From Candidatus Krumholzibacteriota bacterium (lineage in GTDB: Bacteria > Krumholzibacteriota > Krumholzibacteriia > Krumholzibacteriales > Krumholzibacteriaceae), in contig DAOVNN010000006.1 in assembly GCA_030630165.1 (NCBI GenBank), forward strand, positions 1 through 21,656: a DNA stretch of 21,656 nucleotides, read 5' to 3'. Each line of letters opens with the position of its first letter. The stretch's first letter is position 1. Shown here piece after piece: positions 15,268 to 21,333 of this stretch. A model generated the notes under the pieces. That model did no database searches and had not been told where the DNA came from. It worked only from the letters and a program-made list of their open reading frames with translations. The translations under genes were made by a program, and so were the position numbers.

Positions 15268-16755
15268 TCAATACTGGTGGGCAGGCTCTTCGGAGGTATC
15301 GAAGATGCCGAAGCGCTTGGCTGATTCAAAGGCCCGCTCCACTTCCTCGAATGTCGGCGCGCGGATTCCCGAGACGTATTCCTCGAAGAAGGGACCAGCA
15401 TCGACGCCGGTGGCAGAGGTGATCGACTTCAGAAGCTCGTCGTGTGTGAATGCTCCGTGCCGGTAATCCCGGAACAGGGTTCGCATGACGTCATCGAGAC
15501 TGTGCCTGTTCCCGGTGCGATCCCGGATCAGTACATCCAGTAAGAGAGCGACCGCGTGCCCGCGAGAGTAGGTGAGCATCCGCCAATCCTCCCCGTCGTA
15601 CTCCTTGTGCCATATGCGCGGATCGGTCAGCTGGATCTGTGACAACAGGGAATCGCTTTCCAGTACGTCCGGATAAGAAGCCCATTCGGCGACGTAGTCG
15701 TCGAGTTCCAGATGTGCCAGGTTTATACTGAGGACGTTTCCGTAGTAGCTTGTGACGCCCTCCTTGAACCAGGGATCATCGAGGGCAAACATCCCGATGG
15801 GATTCCAGGTGTGGAAATATTCGTGGAGAGCGACGACCATAAAGGCTCGGGCGCTCCGGTCCTCCAGATCACTCACGTCCACTCCAGGGCGGACATAGGC
15901 CTGACAGGTGTAAGCACCTTCAAGGCCTCCGATTCCATCCTTTCTGAAGTAGTAGAAGTTCTGCTCGGGAAAGGGAGCGTCGCCGAAGAATTCGATCAGC
16001 CGCGAGACGATCCGGGCGGTACGCTTGCGAAGGGCTTCGCGCTCGCTGTCATCAAAGGCGTTCTCGCTCTCGTAGATAAGCTGGACCTTTCTCCCGGCCG
16101 TCGCGATCTGCTCCGTCCAGTAACGGCCCAGTCCAAACTGCAGGGGCAGGAGTTCGTGGAGGTTGCTCAAGTGGATCGGACCCTGTGGCAGGCCGTAAAG
16201 GGGAATATCGTCGGGGAGTTCGAAATCGAGGTGAATGTTCGCCGGAATGCGCATGGCCGATGGTACGTCCGGATCGAGAACGGGGTAGCAGAAGACGTAA
16301 TTCCCATAGAGCCATGCCCGTCTGCGATCCATGAAAGGAATTTTCACGGCGTAGGCTTTTGTCTGCCTGCTATTCTTGAAGTCGATGTTCAGATCGTAAT
16401 CGACGACAACGGTGCCGGCAGCGGGGGAGACCCGGTAGGTCCTCTGCCCGTAACTTCCCTTTTTACTCGATATTCTCAGATCGTTTCCGGCCTCATCCCG
16501 CGCAATCAGCCTGCGCACGGCCCGACGGCGGGGTCTGGCAAGGGGATTGTCCATGTAAGCGGGTACACCGTGGATGATCAACTCGTCGCCCTCCAGCCCC
16601 CGGATGGTCAGGGTGACATGCAATTGCTTCGAGTCAAGTTTGGACAAAGCGACAGTGTAGTCGAGAGAGGGCTCCGCGAAGGCTTCACTCCAGAAAGCGA
16701 GCGATATCACGAGAAAGATCGCACCCAGCCCTGGATTTAAAAGTTTTCGCCGCAT
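15268..16755 (-). CDS. Exported M61-like zinc metallopeptidase (gluzincin)
   Basis: 495 residues from the chosen ATG at 16755, which has GAAGGAGC eight bases upstream. A longer frame to 16869 has no ribosome site and would bury the signal peptide (MRRKLLNPGLGAIFLVISLA, cleavage near AFA/EP). A beta-rich N-terminal domain precedes the catalytic region. HEYFH (about residues 311-315) and E332 in WFKEGVTSYYG form a gluzincin zinc site, HEXXH with E 17 residues on. The G-rich substrate motif 'GGLEGAYTC' lies ~30 residues before it, as the GGxEH/GGxxG motif does in M61/M1 enzymes. 'YSRGHAVALLLDVLIRDRT' and 'RTLFRDY' are typical of M61 (glycyl aminopeptidase family). The M61 PDZ domain is absent, and HEXXH-E spacing is nearer to M1. 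It acts in the periplasm or outside; the substrate is unknown. Confidence 0.82.
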   Translation of the reverse strand: MRRKLLNPGLGAIFLVISLAFWSEAFAEPSLDYTVALSKLDSKQLHVTLTIRGLEGDELIIHGVPAYMDNPLARPRRRAVRRLIARDEAGNDLRISSKKGSYGQRTYRVSPAAGTVVVDYDLNIDFKNSRQTKAYAVKIPFMDRRRAWLYGNYVFCYPVLDPDVPSAMRIPANIHLDFELPDDIPLYGLPQGPIHLSNLHELLPLQFGLGRYWTEQIATAGRKVQLIYESENAFDDSEREALRKRTARIVSRLIEFFGDAPFPEQNFYYFRKDGIGGLEGAYTCQAYVRPGVDVSDLEDRSARAFMVVALHEYFHTWNPIGMFALDDPWFKEGVTSYYGNVLSINLAHLELDDYVAEWASYPDVLESDSLLSQIQLTDPRIWHKEYDGEDWRMLTYSRGHAVALLLDVLIRDRTGNRHSLDDVMRTLFRDYRHGAFTHDELLKSITSATGVDAGPFFEEYVSGIRAPTFEEVERAFESAKRFGIFDTSEEPAHQY

Positions 16756-16813
16756 GCAGATTGCTCCTTCAGTATCGTTGTCCACCATACCATCTTTGGA
16801 CTTAGAGGACTCG

Positions 16814-16879
16814 ATTATATCATGAATTCCAGGCTCTTCATCCTCCGGTTGGTCTTTGCGCATGTGCAAAGACCAACCG
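16814..16879 (-). promoter_or_regulatory. Extended -10 promoter with upstream 14-bp-arm palindrome
   Basis: The minus strand has TGATATAAT (TATAAT at 16814-16819, with TG one base upstream), an extended -10, and no -35 match. Just upstream is a perfect inverted repeat CGGTTGGTCTTTGC / GCAAAGACCAACCG (16846-16859/16866-16879) with a 6-base centre. It would sit at about -38 to -72 from a start near 16807, the usual place for an activator site. The M61-like peptidase ATG is about 50 bases further on. Confidence 0.6.
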
Positions 16880-16937
16880 TCAATAGAGAGCAGGGATTGC
16901 GTTAATTACCGGAGCGTCATTTCTTGCCCCATGAAAT

Positions 16938-16967
16938 TGGCTCCCCATAGTGGACGCTATCAGGAAC
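16938..16967 (+). repeat. Interspersed repeat, copy 1
   Basis: Starts TGGCTCCCCATAGTGGACG and ends CAGGAAC, 30 bases. The left flank ATGAAAT resembles copy 2. It lies between the peptidase promoter and the first AT-rich cargo gene, 69 bases before its start. Confidence 0.8.
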
Positions 16968-17036
16968 TTTATACATGAAAAATGTGTAAGTTATGTGCAA
17001 TATAAGGAAAGAAATGAAGCATAAGGGAGGATTGAG

Positions 17037-17507
17037 ATGAAAAGATCAGGGATAATACTCTTAGTTTTGATGATGTCATCAATAGGTTTTGGACAGGAAT
17101 CCAAAATGGCTACTGTTGATATTTATTATAAGAATAAAAGACCTTCTCAACAGGTACTGACGGAAATCAATAAAGTAGTCGAAAAATATGAGAAAACCTA
17201 TACGGTTTCCTACTATCTTATCACCGATCCATCGAATTCTGAGATAATCAGCAAATACGGCCTGCCATCAACACATTTTCCAGTAGCTGTTGTAATCAAC
17301 GGAATATTTACAGCTGAGATTGATGGCGAAAAAGTGTCATTTGTTCATTTTCCGGAGTTCATGAAAGGCATCGGCAGGCATGAAGGCAACTGGTCGATCT
17401 CTTGCCTGGAAGCTGTATTGAAAGACAATTCGCTATTAGCCGACAAAAATATTCTGCCGGAGTTGAATGAGGAAAGCGAACACGAAGAGTGTGATGAATC
17501 AGAATAA
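17037..17507 (+). CDS. Exported thioredoxin-fold-like protein without CxxC
   Basis: 156 residues, AT-rich codons unlike the genes before 16.8 kb. The signal peptide covers about 1-19 (cleavage near GFG/QES). The order 'TVDIYYKN', helix 'SQQVLTEINKVVEKYEK', 'YTVSYYLITDP', helix 'NSEIISKYGL' and 'THFPVAVVING' follows the thioredoxin fold, with P82 at the cis-Pro place. The usual active site CxxC after the first strand is replaced by NKRPSQQ, and the only Cys are C123 and C152. It is therefore not a disulfide oxidoreductase and more likely a binding domain. The C-terminal ~25 residues are mostly Glu/Asp. GGGAGG lies seven bases before the ATG. It is framed by repeat copies 1 and 2. Confidence 0.6.
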   Translation: MKRSGIILLVLMMSSIGFGQESKMATVDIYYKNKRPSQQVLTEINKVVEKYEKTYTVSYYLITDPSNSEIISKYGLPSTHFPVAVVINGIFTAEIDGEKVSFVHFPEFMKGIGRHEGNWSISCLEAVLKDNSLLADKNILPELNEESEHEECDESE

Positions 17508-17882
17508 TTAATGGATCCCTCTAGTAGACGTCATCGAGAGCTCAAGATATGAAATGGCTCCCCATAGTGAACAGATTTAGAACCGTATCAGCTCATATGT
17601 CACTTTTCCTTTGGATGTAAATATCCCGCATTGGATATTATAAATTCCTTACAACAAAATAATTATTCTCTTAATTTCGTATAGTTGCGGCATTTAAGCA
17701 TCGTTGCCCTAGCCCCCTTTACAGTATGATTAAATATGTTATACTAAATCCTGCATTTTCCAAAAACACACTACACTTTGAGCTACAGTTGAGAAAACGA
17801 CTGTAATCATCCTTTGTGATTCTCAGGAAGGGGATTCTGTTTAAAGGGTCTGGTTAGCCTTATCGAAATGAGGGGTGTTGTT
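17508..17882. other. AT-rich spacer with repeat copy 2
   Basis: 375 bases. The only clear element is repeat copy 2 (17555-17583). The rest (17600-17860) is AT-rich and carries no supported gene, RNA or strong hairpin. It is the longest leader among the repeat-bounded units. Confidence 0.5.
17555..17583 (+). repeat. Interspersed repeat, copy 2
   Basis: Starts TGGCTCCCCATAGTGAACAG and ends TTTAGAAC, 29 bases. Short arms ATATGA (17547-17552) and TCATAT (17593-17598) flank it as an inverted repeat. It lies 47 bases after the thioredoxin-like gene. Confidence 0.8.
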
Positions 17883-18222
17883 ATGAATAATTCGGAGGAT
17901 CATCAGTTACCTGTTGTCAGGCTATTGTCAAGATTGTCCCTTGTCCTTCTCGGGATGGTTCTAGTTTGTTTTCTGCCGGCTTCGTGCAGTGATGATTCGA
18001 GTCCTGTCGGTCCGGACGGGATTGACGGCGATTGCATCGACTATGGGGATTATCTGCACATTACCGGATCTGTCGATACACCGGACCTCGCCCGGGGCGT
18101 AACCGTCTCGGGAGACTATGCCTGTATAGCGGACGGCCGATCCTGCCTTCAAATAGCACATCGACAGTGTGATCGTTGAGAAGATTGAACCTAAGCTGGC
18201 TCCCTGTGCTGAACGCTATTAG
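17883..18222 (+). pseudogene. Truncated, frameshifted LVIVD-repeat lipoprotein
   Basis: The start at 17883 is favoured because AGGGG lies seven bases upstream; an earlier in-frame ATG at 17868 exists. A hydrophobic signal with lipobox LPASC is followed by a short acidic linker and the family opening 'IDYGDYLHITGSVDTPDLARGVTVSGDYACIADGRSCLQI'. LVIVD proteins normally carry many ~40-residue beta-propeller-like repeats of this type and are common in FCB-type genomes. Here the frame stops at 18177-18179 after one repeat. Removing one base near 18156 restores a plausible continuation (HIDSVIVEKIEPKLAP) that runs into repeat copy 3 and stops in it (TAG, 18220-18222). It is thus a gene start cut off at the repeat; the product is probably inactive. 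Confidence 0.65.
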
Positions 18223-18225
18223 AAC
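18197..18225 (+). repeat. Interspersed repeat, copy 3 (diverged)
   Basis: Starts TGGCTCCCTGTGCTGAACG and ends TATTAGAAC, 29 bases; the centre differs from the others (CTGTGC for CCATAG). It lies 17 bases after the broken LVIVD frame and overlaps its shifted continuation. Confidence 0.65.
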
Positions 18226-18327
18226 CATCTACACATAAGATTCCCCTGCCTACGATGTAACGAAGTCAGTCATTCGTATATAAACGGTATTCTTTAAGCA
18301 TTAAAGTGGAGCCTCTAGTCAATGCCG

Positions 18328-18345
18328 GAAATATATATATATTTC
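18328..18345. repeat. Perfect AT palindrome
   Basis: GAAATATATATATATTTC, 18 bases, fully self-complementary, 28 bases before the methyltransferase ATG. It could be part of the promoter region or a simple AT tract. Confidence 0.5.
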
Positions 18346-18372
18346 TAATAGACAAAGGAATGAAGTTTAATA

Positions 18373-19227
18373 ATGCAGCGGCTTCAAGAGAATTTAAAAG
18401 ATCGTCATAATCCTGAGAACATTAATATTGGATTTGCCCGCCTTGTCGAAACAAACCGGAATTCTCATTTCTCCAGAATTGCTACGATTTATGAGGATCT
18501 AAGGACGACGGATATAGCACCGATTATTTTTATCAGAAAGATATTGCGGGAATTTAGCATTCTGAAGGGAGCCGACATAGGATGCGGTTGCGGGAGATAC
18601 GCCGCAGAATTGTTCCGTTTTGTGGGAGATGACATTATTCTCACTTGTGTTGATGAGAATGAAGATATGTTGAAACAGCTTAAAATGAACCTGGCAGGAA
18701 AAGATCTGCAAAATTTTAATGTGGTAAGATCCCCCGCCAACAATCTACAAATAGAATCGAACTCATTGGACTTTATAGTTACCTTCAATGCTGTGCATCA
18801 TTTCGATCTTTCAGGTTTTCTGAACGAGAGTGCCAGGACATTGAAAGACAACCGATATCTTTTTATTTACACTCGTCTCAGAAGACAGAACAAAAGAAAT
18901 ATATGGGGAAGATATTTCCCAAGGTTTCACGACAAAGAAACCCGATTGTATTGTCTTGAAGAGTTTAAAAAGGTTTTAGAACATATAAAGCAATTGAAAA
19001 TGGATTCTATTGAATATTTTAAATATAAAAGAAAAGCTAGCACGAATTGGCTCATAAAACGCGCCATACAGCATCACTATTCAACTTTCGATTTATATGA
19101 CGGAGAAGAGTTTGATGATGCTCTAATGAAATTTCGAAAAAACATTGCCAATAATTTTAGTGACAGAAATGATGTTTTTTGGGAAGACGAAAATGTAATG
19201 TTTGTCATTAGTAGAAATTCAAGATAA
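18373..19227 (+). CDS. Class I SAM-dependent methyltransferase
   Basis: 284 residues, cytoplasmic. Motif I is ADIGCGCGRY (about 67-76), the acidic end of strand 2 is D94 in TCVDENEDML, and 'SLDFIVTFNAVHHF' (131-144) is the usual motif IV region. The fold is the UbiE/methyltransferase-11 type with an extra N-terminal ~50 residues ('NPENINIGFARLVETNRNSHFSRIATIYEDLRTTD') and a Lys/Arg-rich C-terminal third that may bind the substrate. The substrate is unknown; a small molecule or lipid is more likely than DNA because no NPPY motif is present. Strongly AT-rich codons set it apart from dacC and the genes before 16.8 kb, suggesting transfer. The ribosome site is weak (AAAGGA, 13 bases upstream). 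It is framed by repeats 3 and 4; copy 4 begins eight bases after the stop. Confidence 0.8.
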   Translation: MQRLQENLKDRHNPENINIGFARLVETNRNSHFSRIATIYEDLRTTDIAPIIFIRKILREFSILKGADIGCGCGRYAAELFRFVGDDIILTCVDENEDMLKQLKMNLAGKDLQNFNVVRSPANNLQIESNSLDFIVTFNAVHHFDLSGFLNESARTLKDNRYLFIYTRLRRQNKRNIWGRYFPRFHDKETRLYCLEEFKKVLEHIKQLKMDSIEYFKYKRKASTNWLIKRAIQHHYSTFDLYDGEEFDDALMKFRKNIANNFSDRNDVFWEDENVMFVISRNSR

Positions 19228-19235
19228 ATAATTTC

Positions 19236-19264
19236 TGGCTCCCCATAGTGGACAGCTTTAGAAC
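19236..19264 (+). repeat. Interspersed repeat, copy 4
   Basis: Starts TGGCTCCCCATAGTGGACAG and ends TTTAGAAC, 29 bases. CTGG at its left edge (19235-19238) and CCAG at 19267-19270 are complementary. It directly follows the methyltransferase stop. Confidence 0.8.
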
Positions 19265-19338
19265 TTCCAGCCTGCTTTTCGCCTGACGAAGCATCAATTT
19301 TCTATCAGGATGGAATTAACAGGAAGGACAGGGGCCGC

Positions 19339-20223
19339 TCACCGCGAAGATGCCGGGGAAGAGCTGGCGGAATTCGAACCGAGCTTCTTAAGCCCTTCTT
19401 TAAGCATCTTTTCCGCCTCTTTATCTCTTACTCTCTGGCTTTTCGCCCCGAGCACGACCGCGATGGCCCTGTGATCTTCATCGACCGCTGTCGCTGCGAT
19501 GGAAAAGCCTGCGGCCCAGAAAAATCCGGTCTTGAGCCCGTCACATCCCTCCATCGTTTTGAGCAGCGTATTGTGGTTCTCCAAGAGGAAGGGCACCTCC
19601 ACCTCAGTCCTGAAGGGACGTCGCCAGGTGGATGTATATCTCAACGCATCGGGCTTCTTCAGAAGCTCACGGCACAGCTTTGCGATATCACGCGGAGTGG
19701 AGACATCGGGTTGCTGCCCCCTGCCCGGGGGGAGACCGTGCACCGAGTGAAAGACCGTATCCTTCATCCCGATCCTCTGCGCGCGCTTGTTCATCAGATC
19801 TACGAATACCTCTTTGCTGCCCATATAATGTATCGCGAGCGCCACAGCCGCGTCATTCGCCGACTGGACCATCAGCGCATACAACATCTCATCGACGGAA
19901 AACACTTCATTATCCTTTAGATATACCTGGGATCCGCCGATCGTGGATGACTTTGCCGTCACCCTGACCGGGTCATGAAGAGTCAGATGGTCGGCGTCGA
20001 CCGCATCAAGGATCAGGAGCAGCATCATCAGTTTCGTGACGCTTGCCGGGTAAGCCCTGGCATCTGGCTTATCCTCGAAAAGCACATCTCCGGACGCCGC
20101 ATCGATCACTATGGCGCCCGCATAAGGATCCCTTGACATAATATCCATTGATGCCGCTGAGCCTGAAACGCATGCCAGCGCCAGGATGACACCTGTTGTA
20201 AGCAGTGTCCTGTTCAGTTTCAT
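19339..20223 (-). CDS. dacC: D-alanyl-D-alanine carboxypeptidase (S11, PBP5/6-like)
   Basis: 294 residues from the ATG at 20223, chosen because AAGGAAAG precedes it and the signal peptide follows (MKLNRTLLTTGVILALACVS). Upstream in-frame ATGs at 20292 and 20238 add a tail with no signal character. The penicilloyl-serine transferase motifs are SVTK (61-64), SAN (121-123) and KTG (231-233), so it is an active-type enzyme that trims the terminal D-Ala of peptidoglycan pentapeptides in the periplasm. The C-terminal PBP5 beta domain and membrane-anchoring helix are missing; the protein ends soon after the catalytic domain in a Ser/Ala-rich tail. GC-rich, minus-strand and promoter-bearing, it looks like a resident gene amid AT-rich cargo. 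The symbol is tentative (dacA/dacC/dacF all fit). Confidence 0.88.
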   Translation of the reverse strand: MKLNRTLLTTGVILALACVSGSAASMDIMSRDPYAGAIVIDAASGDVLFEDKPDARAYPASVTKLMMLLLILDAVDADHLTLHDPVRVTAKSSTIGGSQVYLKDNEVFSVDEMLYALMVQSANDAAVALAIHYMGSKEVFVDLMNKRAQRIGMKDTVFHSVHGLPPGRGQQPDVSTPRDIAKLCRELLKKPDALRYTSTWRRPFRTEVEVPFLLENHNTLLKTMEGCDGLKTGFFWAAGFSIAATAVDEDHRAIAVVLGAKSQRVRDKEAEKMLKEGLKKLGSNSASSSPASSR

Positions 20224-20269
20224 GGATCTTTCCTTCATTCCTCTGTCCAGCGTACTGTAAAACGGCGAA

Positions 20270-20299
20270 AGTATATGATACAGCCTCATCAAGCGTCAA
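20270..20299 (-). promoter_or_regulatory. Sigma-70 type promoter of dacC
   Basis: On the minus strand TTGACG (20294-20299), an 18-base spacer and TATACT (20270-20275). The predicted leader is about 40 bases to the ATG at 20223. Confidence 0.65.
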
Positions 20300-20412
20300 T
20301 GATTAGCTCTCTGACGCGCGAATTCATGGGCACAGTTCTTTGCCGGGGATGATAGCGAGGGCATCCGGCAGATATCGGATCACTACTGGGGGGGGCGCCG
20401 TTCAAAGGATCC

Positions 20413-20463
20413 ATATATAGAATTGACTCCCCATAGTAAACTTTATTAGAACTGCCTATATAT
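20413..20463 (+). repeat. Interspersed repeat, copy 5, with flanking inverted arms
   Basis: The core 20424-20452 starts TGACTCCCCATAGTAAAC and ends TTATTAGAAC. ATATATAG (20413-20420) and CTATATAT (20456-20463) form an 8-bp stem around it. The block TATATAGAATTG then starts again 45 bases on, leading into TGGCTC (20469-20474), a truncated next unit. Confidence 0.8.
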
Positions 20464-20547
20464 AGAATTGGCTCATAATCGATACTCCATGGCCTTATTT
20501 ATGCGTAGTTTAATTATTTCTAGAATAGTGGACTCTGGAGGATCGAA

Positions 20548-21333
20548 ATGAAACCAACGATAATTACCATAATAGCTATAACGCTCTTTATTCTAATTGG
20601 TTGCGAGGAAGACACGCTTGTGGAATGCCAAGTTCCAACGGCCGAGGAATTGGAAGCTATCGTAAAAGGCAACAGTATTACCCTTCTTGAAGCTGTTGAA
20701 TTATTCGCAATTGATAACTATGGGGTATACCCAGTAAATGCGGATTCAGATACTACGATTACGGGTAAAGTCTTGACCGATTATCTGCCTGGAGGCGAAA
20801 GACTACTCAATCCTTTCACAGGGCTAAAAGACCAACCATTAGATTCAATGCCTTCATCATCTGGAGAAATTAGCTATTACAAAGATCACAGAATAGTGAA
20901 TAGAGAGGACTATACTTATGACTATTATTTGAATGTATATTTTATAAAAGGTTATGGAACAAATTCTATCATTGCTGAGTATGATAACATCGAAGAAACC
21001 GAAGTCCTCGTTGTAGAAGATTGTCTTGAATTACAGCGTGCCGTTGAAGCGTGGTGTGATGAGCATTCTGAAGGAACCTACCCTTATGATTGTATCGACG
21101 TTAATGATATAGGGAATACGATTGTAGACTACCTGCCGGATGGACAATTTATGAAAAACCGTTTTAATATGTTTCGCGCGGAACCATCATATTGTCAATC
21201 TAGCGCAGCTACAACAGGCACGATCGGGTATAGCATTAAAATACTAAATAGCATACCCGTAGGATATACTATCACTGCTGTGGGTTTAGAATCTGGTGTA
21301 GTTATATTTACATTAAGAGTTAACAGCAACTGA
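20548..21333 (+). CDS. Lipoprotein with two pseudopilin-like (GspG C-terminal) domains
   Basis: 261 residues, AT-rich. A signal peptide with lipobox LIGC puts the lipidated Cys at about residue 19. Two similar halves follow. Half 1 (about 45-135) has 'LLEAVELFAIDNYGVYPVN', 'LTDYLPGGERLLNPFTGLKDQPLD' and 'GEISYY'. Half 2 (about 155-260) has 'LQRAVEAWCDEHSEGTYPYD', 'IVDYLPDGQFMKNRFNMFRAEPS', 'GTIGYSI' and 'YTITAVGLESGVVIFTL'. This is the order seen after the N-terminal helix in type II secretion major pseudopilins (AVE.Y...H.G.YP, LPGG, NPFTG..P, G.I.Y, Y.I.G.G..G). The prepilin peptidase site and long hydrophobic helix are absent, so it is not assembled as a pilin. GGAGG lies seven bases before the ATG. 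It is framed by repeats 5 and 6. Confidence 0.7.
   Translation: MKPTIITIIAITLFILIGCEEDTLVECQVPTAEELEAIVKGNSITLLEAVELFAIDNYGVYPVNADSDTTITGKVLTDYLPGGERLLNPFTGLKDQPLDSMPSSSGEISYYKDHRIVNREDYTYDYYLNVYFIKGYGTNSIIAEYDNIEETEVLVVEDCLELQRAVEAWCDEHSEGTYPYDCIDVNDIGNTIVDYLPDGQFMKNRFNMFRAEPSYCQSSAATTGTIGYSIKILNSIPVGYTITAVGLESGVVIFTLRVNSN

Noticed and set aside
15712..16740. 342-residue plus-strand frame opposite the M61-like peptidase
   Set aside because: Fully antisense to a gene with clear zinc motifs; long because of GC-rich codons, and its product shows no family features.
18035..18055. CTATGGGG (18040-18047) and CTATGGGG (20718-20725) as reverse-facing repeat ends
   Set aside because: Both fall inside coding patterns (IDYGDY and DNYGVYP) and the match ends after eight bases; chance.
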